From assembly GCA_023386815.1 (NCBI GenBank), contig JAEWIZ010000002.1:62001-126000 (forward strand): a DNA stretch of 64,000 bases. The letters run 5' to 3'. Origin of the DNA: Bacillota bacterium. Lineage in GTDB: Bacteria; Bacillota; Clostridia; Lachnospirales; Lachnospiraceae. This document shows, one piece after another, positions 44,552 through 53,135 of the stretch. The notes beneath the pieces are model-generated. The model was not told where the DNA came from and ran no database searches. It worked only from the letters and a program-made list of their open reading frames with translations. How positions within the stretch are numbered: position 1 is the stretch's first letter; every line of letters starts with the position of its first letter. The position numbers and the translations under genes are program-made.

Positions 44552-44665
44552 AAAAGCTGCTTCGTTTACAATTTGAAGTGCATCCTGTTAAACAGATGAA
44601 AAAACTAAAAGTTTTTATTTATCTATTTACCACTAGAGCGCTTCAAGTTGAACGAAACAGCTTTT
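44552..44665. terminator. Long imperfect inverted repeat ending the MATE gene
   Basis: Outer arms AAAAGCTG-c-TTCGTT and AACGAA-A-CAGCTTTT, then TTGAAGTGC facing GCGCTTCAA, enclose a smaller AAAAACT/AGTTTTT hairpin. Read on the minus strand the structure ends in AGCTTTTATT. It is unusually long (114 bases) for a terminator. The remaining bases of 44279-44710 show only the promoter region of the regulator gene. Confidence 0.6.
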
Positions 44666-44710
44666 TATTCTTATCAATTATAACTCCACACTGAAACAGG
44701 ACTAAGATAT

Positions 44711-46111
44711 CTAATCTGCAACAATATTTCTTAGCCACTTCTTCTGGCGATAGCGAATATAACCTAGGACTAATTTGTAGACCTCTTCAATCAGAATCAT
44801 TGCATACACGAAATAAATCGGTAAGTGTAATACCAGACCACCCAGCACGGCCATTGGAATACCTATGAACCATACTCCAGAGACGTCCAGAAAAAGTGCT
44901 GCCTTAGTATCACCACCGCTTCGTAGAATCGCTACAATGATCAAGCAATTCAACATTCTAAACGGCATATACAATGCAAATACTGCTAAACTCAAGCGGA
45001 TATATTCTGCAACCTGATCGGATACCGTGAACAATAAAAGAATGTAATCTCTGCATAAAAAAGTAATAATAGCTCCGACAATCGTTAGGGCAAACACTAA
45101 TATCATATAATTTTTTGCATGCTCCTGTGCCTTATCCAGTTCATCAGCACCCATTTCATTGCCAAGAACAACAGCCGCTGCATTACAGATACCAAAGAAA
45201 AATACTAATACCACCTGTTCCACGGTATTTGTTATGGTAATAGCGGCAGTTGCCGCATCTCCCATACGTCCATATACCAAGGAATACATGGTTACACCAA
45301 GCCCCCACATAAATTCGTTGGCGATTACAGGTGAGGCGGTTAAGAAGAATTTTTGCAGGAAGGGTTTATTTAAGAAGGCAACACCACCTTCCTTCAGTTT
45401 ATCATACTTACTGTGGATGAAATCACCTACACCCCCATCGCCAGCTTTTCTGCTATGTACAATGAGTAATAAGGTAGCACATTCAACAATTCTTGCTAAT
45501 AAAGTAGCCAGCGCGGAACCGGCAACCCCCATTTCGGGTAAGCCCCATTTACCAAAAATGAAACCATAGTTCAGTGTCACATTCAAACCTATGGAAAGCA
45601 TTGTAATTATGACCGGCATTCTTACATAATGCATGCTTCGCAGTATTGCTACATAGGTGTTAGAAATTGCTGTTAAGGGATAACTCACTGCAATGATCGC
45701 AAGATAAGAGGCTCCAATTACAATCGTCTCTTGCTGGGGTGTAAAGATTCTCATTACCAACTCAGGAAAGAAAATACCTGGTATTACAAAGAAAACGGAA
45801 GCACAGATTCCAATGGTTAAGGATACCCGTAAAACCCTTTTAATATTGACCATTTCTCTTCTTCCAAAATATTGTGCTGATAATATACTGGAACCGCTGC
45901 ATATTCCAAACATCAAAAGAGAGAATACAAAGAATACCTTGTTTGCAAGACCTACTGCTGCAACCGAGGTTTCTCCCAAATGCCCAATCATCAGTGTATC
46001 GACCAAGTTGAACACGTTATTCAATAAATTTTGTAATGCCACCGGTATCATAATTGCCAAAGTTTTCTTAAGAAAACTTGTATCCCGCAGCATTCTTTTA
46101 ATTTGATTCAT
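44711..46111 (-). CDS. MATE-family multidrug efflux protein
   Basis: The 466-residue protein has about twelve membrane helices in two related halves. It opens with KTLAIMIPVALQNLLNNVFNLVDTLMIGHLGETSVAAVGLANKVFF, the classical MATE start, and repeats a related pattern near residue 250 (LTASPVIANEFMWGLGVTMYSLVYGRMG). It should export cationic drugs in exchange for Na+ or H+. A frame from 46123 begins with ATG one base after AAAGG, too close for initiation, so the ATG at 46111 is preferred. It lies between the sugar-response genes and rpsO. Confidence 0.92.
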   Translation of the reverse strand: MNQIKRMLRDTSFLKKTLAIMIPVALQNLLNNVFNLVDTLMIGHLGETSVAAVGLANKVFFVFSLLMFGICSGSSILSAQYFGRREMVNIKRVLRVSLTIGICASVFFVIPGIFFPELVMRIFTPQQETIVIGASYLAIIAVSYPLTAISNTYVAILRSMHYVRMPVIITMLSIGLNVTLNYGFIFGKWGLPEMGVAGSALATLLARIVECATLLLIVHSRKAGDGGVGDFIHSKYDKLKEGGVAFLNKPFLQKFFLTASPVIANEFMWGLGVTMYSLVYGRMGDAATAAITITNTVEQVVLVFFFGICNAAAVVLGNEMGADELDKAQEHAKNYMILVFALTIVGAIITFLCRDYILLLFTVSDQVAEYIRLSLAVFALYMPFRMLNCLIIVAILRSGGDTKAALFLDVSGVWFIGIPMAVLGGLVLHLPIYFVYAMILIEEVYKLVLGYIRYRQKKWLRNIVAD

Positions 46112-46248
46112 AAAAATGACCATGCCTTTCGTTTATAATCTGCAAGCTTTAGATATGATAATTTGAGATTCATGTTTGCAGAATACTAATTATCGACCAC
46201 TTATACTGTTTTCCTTATATTTGGAAAACCTATTTTAGAGTATAAGAA

Positions 46249-46290
46249 AACTGTCCCACTTTGAGCACTTGGCTGTAACATGGGACAGTT
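46249..46290 (-). terminator. Rho-independent terminator of rpsO
   Basis: AACTGTCCCA pairs with TGGGACAGTT and TTCTTATACT follows on the minus strand, 22 bases past the rpsO stop. Confidence 0.85.
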
Positions 46291-46311
46291 CTAAGTTCTT
46301 TAAGATATTTA

Positions 46312-46578
46312 CTATTTTCTTAAGCCTAAACGCTCGATTAAGCCACGATAACTTTCGATGTCAGTCTTCTTTAAGTATTCAAGTAAACCTCTTCTTTGTC
46401 CAACCATCTTAAGAAGACCTCTTCTAGAGTGATGATCCTTCTTGTTGCTCTTTAAATGCTCAGTTAACTCTGTGATTCTGGATGTTAAAAGTGCAATCTG
46501 AACCTCTGGAGATCCTGTATCCTCTGGTGTTCTTCCGAAATTTTTGATGATTTCCTGTTTTTTTTCTTTGCTAATCAT
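46312..46578 (-). CDS. rpsO: 30S ribosomal protein S15
   Basis: The 88-residue protein has standard S15 length and motifs: [35 protein letters not shown] (in two pieces), [29 protein letters not shown]. It binds 16S rRNA in the central domain. A longer frame from 46659 is excluded because AAAGGAGA precedes the ATG at 46578. It is monocistronic here. Its usual partner pnp is 11.7 kb downstream. Confidence 0.98.
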   Translation of the reverse strand: MISKEKKQEIIKNFGRTPEDTGSPEVQIALLTSRITELTEHLKSNKKDHHSRRGLLKMVGQRRGLLEYLKKTDIESYRGLIERLGLRK

Positions 46579-46755
46579 GTTAACAATTCTCCTTTCATTT
46601 TTAAAGCGCCTAATACTAAGATAAAGGTCGGAGTGTCCTAGGTCTGAGTATCGGCTCACTTAAGTAATTCGTACAGTCAATGATACATAATTCAATTATG
46701 ATACTAAGTACCACTCGTACCTTGGTATCGTAACATATTCACAGATTATTGTAAA
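46579..46755 (-). promoter_or_regulatory. rpsO promoter and probable S15-binding leader
   Basis: TTTACA (46750-46755) and TACGAT (46727-46732) are 17 bases apart on the minus strand, giving a leader of about 140 bases. Its 5' part forms GATAC-ca-AGGTAC/GGTACT-ta-GTATC. S15 commonly represses its own translation through such leaders; binding here is inferred. Confidence 0.5.
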
Positions 46756-46847
46756 CCATTTTTTTGATGAAATCCGTTATTTTTCAAGCATTTACCATTA
46801 TTCTTGTAATTGCACCCTTATTTGCAACCACAATTTGCGCAAAACAT

Positions 46848-48449
46848 TTATTTACCTGTAAATTCAGCTTTATCAATAAGATTGCCATTAAGAACAAATA
46901 ATAATAGGGTGAATAGAATACAAAACACGGTATAGGGAAAAGTCACTAAGAATGCAAAAGCACTGGGTAATATAAATGCGGCTGCAATGGAAACACCAAT
47001 GGAGGGTAGCATTATTAACAACAAAATTCCAAAGCAAAAAATCATCTCAACCAGTTTATTAGGCTGATCACCTAATACTCTTTGATAGAGAATCGTTAGT
47101 CCTGTAAATACTGCTCCGGACGCCGCATAAGCAGCGGCAAAAAACACTGCCGTCAGCGGATTCATACCTCTTACCACCATGTATGCCAGGACAATCAAAA
47201 CCCCATCCACACAGGGCTTTATAAGAGAAGTTGCCGACGCTGCAATTACCTTTGATATTGATGAGGAAGGAATTAAGTAGATATATGGTTTCATCAATTC
47301 TGTTTTTAGTTTTCCCATAACAGAAACAAAATATTGAATGTAAATAACGATTGCCAAAATTACATAATCCACTTCTTTGGGAAGTTGATTTTGTCTAAAG
47401 TAGTATCCCGCAATTCCTGCACCCACCATCATAAGTACAGTAAAACTATCGACGAATATAAATCTGCTTTTTCGCTTCATTTCCAGGATGTGTTTATACA
47501 TGAGAGCACTGGCACCGATTCCCTTACCGATACCATGCTCCTCTTCCTTCACCTTAATTTTTTTACCTGTCGATTTGACTACTTTTCGTCCTTCCTTTGC
47601 TGCCTGCAATGCTTGGTAAGTGTTTTCTGTTGATACCAATACATCTTCGTAATAATCTGCCTGCCCTGAGGTCAATACATAAATCATGAAACCTCCCAGG
47701 GCAACAAATAACCCAGCAAAGAGAAGAATTTCAATCAAAGAGCTATGCACTACGCCCATGAAAAGCATGGTTCCCCACCCAGCTATGGGGATGTAGCCAA
47801 ACCCTGATGAACTGACCACCTGCAAGACCGCTTCCAGTATTCCTACTTCGTATCTTTTTACAACAAAAACAACTGACAATAGAATACTTGCAAAGGCAAG
47901 ATAAATTACGGTTCTCACGATACTCTTACGTTTCGCATTACCATTTGTAAAAATATAAATTCCTATGGCAAGTAATTGTCCAAATAAAAGCATTAATGCA
48001 AAAATAATAAATAGAGCGAATACTTCTTTCATACCGTATCCGAAATTGGTTCTTAAATTTCCGATTTGATAAAAAATAAATATTCCGCCCAGCATGGATT
48101 TCCCAAGGGTAGTAATCAGTCCATAGAAAAGGATTTTCTTTGAAGATATGGGGGATACAAATAATAGTCCCACATCCGGCATGGTAAATAAGCTGGAACC
48201 CGTGGATAATCCGCTATAAACAAAGGAATATAATAAAAATAAGGCTATGCCACCAATAAATAACATCAATATTCTTTCATCCGCATATGCTGCCCTAGTA
48301 GGTCCTTCTCCCATAAGTATCATTATTACAAGAGAACCGATGATGAGCAGAGCAACAAAAAGGTAGAGAACTAGCATGGCGGGCTTTTTCTTCAGGCTTA
48401 GAAGTTGATTCTTAAATCTGGTTGCAAGTAAATAAACTAGTGCCTTCAT
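46848..48449 (-). CDS. ABC exporter permease
   Basis: The 533-residue membrane protein has about ten to twelve helices, in clusters at residues 25-60, 65-95, 130-160, 175-265 and 335-525. A cytoplasmic loop lies around residues 275-310 (KAAKEGRKVVKSTGKKIKVKEEEHG-like, basic). It resembles the putative ABC exporter family of Firmicutes rather than an importer. Its ATG lies two bases after the stop of the ATPase gene, so the two form one transporter. The substrate is unknown. Confidence 0.82.
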   Translation of the reverse strand: MKALVYLLATRFKNQLLSLKKKPAMLVLYLFVALLIIGSLVIMILMGEGPTRAAYADERILMLFIGGIALFLLYSFVYSGLSTGSSLFTMPDVGLLFVSPISSKKILFYGLITTLGKSMLGGIFIFYQIGNLRTNFGYGMKEVFALFIIFALMLLFGQLLAIGIYIFTNGNAKRKSIVRTVIYLAFASILLSVVFVVKRYEVGILEAVLQVVSSSGFGYIPIAGWGTMLFMGVVHSSLIEILLFAGLFVALGGFMIYVLTSGQADYYEDVLVSTENTYQALQAAKEGRKVVKSTGKKIKVKEEEHGIGKGIGASALMYKHILEMKRKSRFIFVDSFTVLMMVGAGIAGYYFRQNQLPKEVDYVILAIVIYIQYFVSVMGKLKTELMKPYIYLIPSSSISKVIAASATSLIKPCVDGVLIVLAYMVVRGMNPLTAVFFAAAYAASGAVFTGLTILYQRVLGDQPNKLVEMIFCFGILLLIMLPSIGVSIAAAFILPSAFAFLVTFPYTVFCILFTLLLFVLNGNLIDKAEFTGK

Positions 48450-48451
48450 TG

Positions 48452-49174
48452 TTACACCTCTCCCTCCGTAGACCTCTGATCTCCTTCAGTAATATGAAAA
48501 AACAACGCCTCCAAATCCTCGTCGGAACCTTCGATATCTCTTCTGGTTCTTCTGGCTGCAATCTTACCATCCATCATAATATTAGCACTATCCCAGAATT
48601 CGTTAACACTATCAAGCATATGAGTGCTGATTAGTATTGCTGCACCCTCTCTTTTCTTTTCTAAAATCAAGGATTTCAGTTCCTTAATCGCATGGGGATC
48701 CAGTCCGACCATCGGCTCATCAAATAATATGACCTTGGGCTGGGTCAGCAGGGCACAGCAAATACTAACCTTTTGCTGCATACCTTTGGAAAGTTCACTT
48801 CCAAGTTTCTTCTTTTTGTCATCAAGTTCAAATCTTATTAGCAGTTCCTCTGCTCTTGCCTTCCAATCCTTGAGAGAATATGCTCTTGCAATAAACTCCA
48901 TATGCTCCCAAACCGTTAGCATATCGTATAATGTTGGCATTTCCGGGATGTATCCTAAATCCCGCTTTGCCGGCAAGGACTTATTTTCATTTCCATTAAT
49001 CGTTATTAATCCATTAAACTTTAATAATCCGGCAATCGACTTAATAATGGTAGATTTGCCTGCTCCATTAGGACCAAGTAAAACTGAGATCTCTCCCGCA
49101 TTAACTTCAAAGTTTACATCAGCATTTGCTACAAATTTTCCATACTTTTTTGTTACGTTATTAACCCTTAACAT
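48452..49174 (-). CDS. ABC transporter ATP-binding protein
   Basis: The 240-residue ATPase has Walker A GPNGAGKST near residue 39, the signature GSELSKGMQQKVSICCALL, Walker B VILFDEPMVGLDP and the switch His in ISTHML. The sequence is of the bacitracin/ABC-2 export type with a 30-residue C-terminal extension. It partners the permease encoded directly downstream. Confidence 0.95.
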   Translation of the reverse strand: MLRVNNVTKKYGKFVANADVNFEVNAGEISVLLGPNGAGKSTIIKSIAGLLKFNGLITINGNENKSLPAKRDLGYIPEMPTLYDMLTVWEHMEFIARAYSLKDWKARAEELLIRFELDDKKKKLGSELSKGMQQKVSICCALLTQPKVILFDEPMVGLDPHAIKELKSLILEKKREGAAILISTHMLDSVNEFWDSANIMMDGKIAARRTRRDIEGSDEDLEALFFHITEGDQRSTEGEV

Positions 49175-49365
49175 AATTCCTCCACTCCAAACTCATGCAT
49201 TTTCGTATGATGATATATGTTACCAAGCATTTCACATTAAAGAACTCGTATAACAGATTTTCTTAGTTAAAACCTAGTATACAATAGAAGTCATTTAATT
49301 GGAATATATATCCTAATATTTTAATCGTATTATAATATATTTCAAAAACTTCTGTCATGTTTCAG

Positions 49366-49407
49366 AACTCTCTCTATCATTTTTCTGAACTCTCTATCAT
49401 TTTTATA
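49366..49407. repeat. Two tandem copies of a 20-22-base sequence
   Basis: The plus-strand unit reads about CTGAACTCTCTATCATTTTT, twice in a row; the first copy has an extra CT. It lies in the 3' region of the small peptide gene. The rest of 49175-49431 holds only the ABC promoter region. Confidence 0.5.
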
Positions 49408-49431
49408 CCATCGCCCAAATTTTAGCGTCAC

Positions 49432-49572
49432 CTATGAATGAAACAATTCCTCACTTTCATTCTGCACAAATTCGCTAGCAGTAAAATTCACATTAAAAAT
49501 CGGAGCTGCAGTCATTGAAGCACTCCCCAATATTAGACCAACACATGCTAACTTTTTTGGGGTTTTGTTCAC
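49432..49572 (-). CDS. Small exported peptide, 46 residues
   Basis: A GTG-started frame has a near-perfect ribosome-binding site (GGAGGG five bases upstream) and is followed by TAG. The product starts MNKTPKKLACVGLILGSAS, a basic start and hydrophobic core forming a signal peptide, with a probable cleavage near MTAAP or NFTAS. A short acidic tail follows (EFVQNESEELFHS). There is no lipobox and there are no further Cys residues. The design resembles Phr/PapR-type precursor peptides that are exported and trimmed to signals. No RRNPP receptor gene is adjacent, so the role is open. It lies between ribF and the ABC exporter genes, and TATAAT occurs just upstream. Confidence 0.6.
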   Translation of the reverse strand: MNKTPKKLACVGLILGSASMTAAPIFNVNFTASEFVQNESEELFHS

Positions 49573-49671
49573 TTCTGCCCTCCGAAATTATATTATCATT
49601 CTCTATAATTAATATCGTCTTGATGTAAGCAAGCAACTTGCTTGTTAGATCATCTTATATCGTAATCCAAA

Positions 49672-50595
49672 TCATTTCTTAACACGAAAATATCTCTGCG
49701 CAAACACAATATCTTCCTGCATCTTCGTAATCAATTCTTCTAAAGAACCAAACTTCAACTCAGGCCGAATATATTCATAAAATTCAACCTCCAGCTGCTC
49801 TCCGTACAAATCTCCGTCAAAATCAAAAATATAGGTTTCAACACCGATAAATTCCTCTTCACCCACGGTTGGTTTATAACCAATATTAGTAACGCCCAGA
49901 TGAGAAACTCCCTTAATCAGAGTCTTTGTAGCGTATACACCGCAAGGAGGCAACAGTTTTGATGACGAAGGAATAAGATTCACCGTTGGAATTCCAATGG
50001 TTCTACCTAATTTTCTGCCATGCGCCACCTCACCTCTAAGGGAATAGGGTTGTCCCAGCATTGCATTTACAGCCTCCAGGTTGCCGGCTTTCAGTGCACT
50101 TCGAATGGAGGAACTACTTATGATATCGCCCTTCCATCTCTTTTTCTCACAGGCAATTACCTGGTAGCCATAGGTATCCTCATACTGTTTCAGTAGGGCT
50201 ACATCACCACGTCTTTGATATCCAAATCGAAAATCATTACCAACAATAATCACTTTTGCATCCAGCTTATCAATGAGGATTTCCTGAATAAAATCCTCTG
50301 GAGCCATTGACCTGGTCTCTTCTGTGAAAGGATAGGATACTAAAACATCAATACCTATCTGATTTAAATGATATAATTTTTCTTCTTCGGTATAGATTAG
50401 TTCAAACTCTTTATCTGAAAACAAGTTCTCCGGGTGAAGTAAAAAGCTAAACATTACTGCCTTTAGCCCCTGTTCTTTATAGGAGGCTGCCAAATGAATG
50501 AGCTGTTTGTGCCCCAGATGAAGTCCATCAAACTTACCTAAGGTAACTGCTGTATTTTTAAATTTAAAGTCTGTACTACCTGCTATATACTCCAT
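49672..50595 (-). CDS. ribF: Bifunctional riboflavin kinase/FAD synthetase
   Basis: The enzyme makes FMN from riboflavin, then FAD from FMN. The N-terminal nucleotidyltransferase domain has AVTLGKFDGLHLGHKQLI, VGNDFRFGYQRRGD and ISSSSIRSAL. The C-terminal kinase domain has GEVAHGRKLGRTIGIPTVNL, GVYAT and ETYIFDFDGDLYGEQLEVEF. About 308 residues. Frames exist from TTG 50607 and ATG 50601; TTGGAG six bases before the ATG at 50595 favours that start. It follows truB with a short gap, in the standard order. Confidence 0.96.
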   Translation of the reverse strand: MEYIAGSTDFKFKNTAVTLGKFDGLHLGHKQLIHLAASYKEQGLKAVMFSFLLHPENLFSDKEFELIYTEEEKLYHLNQIGIDVLVSYPFTEETRSMAPEDFIQEILIDKLDAKVIIVGNDFRFGYQRRGDVALLKQYEDTYGYQVIACEKKRWKGDIISSSSIRSALKAGNLEAVNAMLGQPYSLRGEVAHGRKLGRTIGIPTVNLIPSSSKLLPPCGVYATKTLIKGVSHLGVTNIGYKPTVGEEEFIGVETYIFDFDGDLYGEQLEVEFYEYIRPELKFGSLEELITKMQEDIVFAQRYFRVKK

Positions 50596-50628
50596 AGCCA
50601 TCTCCAATCTGCCACCTTCTGGTTCTTG

Positions 50629-51537
50629 CTATGACAAGAACATCTTAACCGGTTTATACATCTCTTCTTTTGAATCAAATTGGTAAATTCCAATAAATTT
50701 ATCATCCGAATCATAGACTCTTGTCAAATCTCTTGTTACAATATCGTAATCTGGTGTAATGCAATGATTTTTATGAAAAGCATTTCCATTATAAATCAAT
50801 TTATGATAATCTCGGCCTACAGTTACTCTATGATAGCTCTGAAACATTCCATCCACTGGTATGATGTGATCATTTATTAATTCTTCACGAACCAGTGCCT
50901 CAATTTCAGAAAGCGTTAATGCGTTTTCAAGCTTAAATTGGCCTACGGCAGTACGGATCAAACTCTTCATTGTTCCGCCACAGCCCAGAGTCTCACCGAT
51001 GTCATGAAGCAATGTCCTGATATAGGTCCCCTTACTGCAATCAACTGACATCCTAACCTCTTGAGCTTCCTCCACGTATCCAAGGATACGGATGTCTTTA
51101 ATAACTACTCTTCTAAGCTCTCGCTCAATCTCCTTACCCTGTCTTGCAAGCTCATATAGCTTCTTGCCATTCACCTTGATCGCTGAATACATTGGAGGTA
51201 ACTGCATATATTCTCCTATGTAGCTATTTACTACAGCCTCTATTTGTTTATAATCTACAGTCACAGGGGCAACTTTTAGAATTGTTCCGGTAATATCCTG
51301 GGTATCTGTTGTGATACCTAGCTTTAGTACCGCCTCATATGTCTTATCCGTATCTGTAATCATATCGACAAGCTTTGTTCCACTCCCCATGCAAACCGGA
51401 AGTACTCCTATTGCATCAGGGTCTAAGGTACCAGTGTGCCCGATTTTCTTCATTTTTAGAATACCCCTCATTTTAGCCACAACATCATGAGAGGTAAATC
51501 CTTTTTCTTTATAAACATTAATAATTCCGTTAATCAA
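50629..51537 (-). CDS. truB: tRNA pseudouridine(55) synthase
   Basis: The 302-residue enzyme converts U55 in the tRNA T-loop to pseudouridine. Motifs: GIINVYKEKGFTSHDVVAKMRGIL, catalytic Asp in KKIGHTGTLDPDAIGVLPV, PPMYSAIKVNGKKLYELAR and CSKGTYIRTLLHDIGE. The start codon is TTG with GGAG nine bases upstream. The C-terminal extension of about 60 residues follows the core. Standard neighbours are nrnA upstream and ribF downstream. Confidence 0.97.
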   Translation of the reverse strand: MINGIINVYKEKGFTSHDVVAKMRGILKMKKIGHTGTLDPDAIGVLPVCMGSGTKLVDMITDTDKTYEAVLKLGITTDTQDITGTILKVAPVTVDYKQIEAVVNSYIGEYMQLPPMYSAIKVNGKKLYELARQGKEIERELRRVVIKDIRILGYVEEAQEVRMSVDCSKGTYIRTLLHDIGETLGCGGTMKSLIRTAVGQFKLENALTLSEIEALVREELINDHIIPVDGMFQSYHRVTVGRDYHKLIYNGNAFHKNHCITPDYDIVTRDLTRVYDSDDKFIGIYQFDSKEEMYKPVKMFLS

Positions 51538-51580
51538 TTGACTGCACTCCTTAAGAACAACCTGTGTCTAGATTAAAATC

Positions 51581-52555
51581 CTATTTAACTTCTAATTCTC
51601 TTAACTGAGCTTCAATATGCAAGGTCAGGTTGTTGATTACATCATGTACAGAACCTCTCATGGTACAACCTGCTGCACGAATATGTCCGCCGCCGCCGAA
51701 ATAGCAGGCAATCTTACTTACATTCACATCACCATTGGCTCTCATACTTACCTTATATTCATGGAAATCTGTTTCATAGAGAAAGATAGCAACCTCAGTA
51801 CCCTTCGTGACCCGAAGCTGATCGATAATACCATCCAGATCCGCAAAAGAAGCACCATAGAAATCTAACATTTTTCTGCTGATCGCCGCAAATACAACCT
51901 TCCCCTCAAGCACAAGTATGCTTTCCATGAGGCATCGACCCAGCACCTGATTCTGCAGATAAGTCTTTGCATAAAAGGATTCATCAATCAGGGAAGAAAA
52001 ATCAATTTCCTTACTGATTAATTTGCCTGCAATTATCATGGTTTTTTCCTTGGTATTGTTGTGCTTGAATACACCGGTATCATGGACAATTCCCACATAT
52101 AGAGCTTCTGCTATCTCTTTCGTAATCCACTCCTCCTCCATTAAGGTAAAGATAACCTCACAGGTAGAGGATGCATCTACAACCACATGGTTCACATCAG
52201 CAAAATTATTATTGCTGATGTGGTGGTCAATATTGATTGTTTTTTTAGCTGTATCAAAATACTTAATTGCATTTCCCAAGCGGTCAACACTTCCGCAATC
52301 TAAAGAAATAAATAAATCATAGCTTTCATCAGTCTCATAGCTATGCTTGATTTCATCCGAACCGGTTAAAATATTAAACTCAACTCCAAAATTCTCAAGA
52401 TAAACATCTACCTGTTCAAGCCCCAAGCGTTGCATATTCTGTTTCAGGTACAAATACAGTGCAGTACAGGAACCAATACAATCACCATCCGGTCTGATAT
52501 GACCAGCGATTGCGATTTTTTTGACTCCGGATAATTCCGCAATAATCTTCTCCAT
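51581..52555 (-). CDS. nrnA: DHH/DHHA1 phosphoesterase, NrnA-type oligoribonuclease/pAp phosphatase
   Basis: The 324-residue enzyme degrades short RNAs and 3'-phosphoadenosine-5'-phosphate. DHH motifs are visible: AGHIRPDGDCIGS, LFISLDCGSVDRLG, INIDHHISN, and GIVHDTGVFKHNN. The DHHA1 domain contains GGGGHIRAAGCTM. AAAGGAAG precedes the ATG. Placed between rbfA and truB, as in most Firmicutes. Confidence 0.94.
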   Translation of the reverse strand: MEKIIAELSGVKKIAIAGHIRPDGDCIGSCTALYLYLKQNMQRLGLEQVDVYLENFGVEFNILTGSDEIKHSYETDESYDLFISLDCGSVDRLGNAIKYFDTAKKTINIDHHISNNNFADVNHVVVDASSTCEVIFTLMEEEWITKEIAEALYVGIVHDTGVFKHNNTKEKTMIIAGKLISKEIDFSSLIDESFYAKTYLQNQVLGRCLMESILVLEGKVVFAAISRKMLDFYGASFADLDGIIDQLRVTKGTEVAIFLYETDFHEYKVSMRANGDVNVSKIACYFGGGGHIRAAGCTMRGSVHDVINNLTLHIEAQLRELEVK

Positions 52556-52584
52556 AAGCTATTCTTCCTTTTCTTTGATTAAGC

Positions 52585-53031
52585 CTAGTCATTGCTACGG
52601 TCTTCTTCGTCGACTTCATCCTCTAGTTCATCTTCATTTTCATCGTCCATATCTTCGTCAGATAACTCATCCTGTTGATTCGTCTTGTTGACTTCATTAA
52701 TCAGCCTTGACATATGAGCACCATATTCAATTGAATTATCAATTACAAAAGATAGTTCCGGTGTATTTCTCAAGTTTAGCGATTTCGCTAATTGTCCTCG
52801 CATGTAGGCAGCTGCGCTTTTTAATCCCAAAAGAGTTGCTTTTTTCGATTCTGCATCTCCTAATACGCTAATATATACCTTAGCAGTTTTCAAATCCGGT
52901 GCAACCTCTACATGAACAATGGAAGTCATTGGATTAATTCTCGGATCTTTAATCTCTCTGCTGATTAATATGCTCAGCTCTTTTTGTACTTCACCGTTAA
53001 TTCTGGTGTTTTTAATACTATTTTTCCTCAT
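52585..53031 (-). CDS. rbfA: Ribosome-binding factor A
   Basis: The 148-residue protein has the RbfA KH-like fold: RINGEVQKELSILISREIKDPRINPMTSIVHVEVAPDLKTAKVYISVLGD (in pieces) and LRNTPELSFVIDNSIEYGAHMSRLI. It helps mature the 30S subunit's 16S 5' end. The last 35 residues are a strongly acidic tail (DEDMDDENEDELEDEVDEE), longer than usual. AAAGGA precedes the ATG. Confidence 0.96.
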   Translation of the reverse strand: MRKNSIKNTRINGEVQKELSILISREIKDPRINPMTSIVHVEVAPDLKTAKVYISVLGDAESKKATLLGLKSAAAYMRGQLAKSLNLRNTPELSFVIDNSIEYGAHMSRLINEVNKTNQQDELSDEDMDDENEDELEDEVDEEDRSND

Positions 53032-53135
53032 ACAATTACCAAATCCTTTCTATCATGGCAGTTATTCTCCCGAAGTAGCTTTTCCATAGGCGGGAGAATT
53101 ATTCTGCTCTCGTGATAGTTTTTGAATCTATAAAT

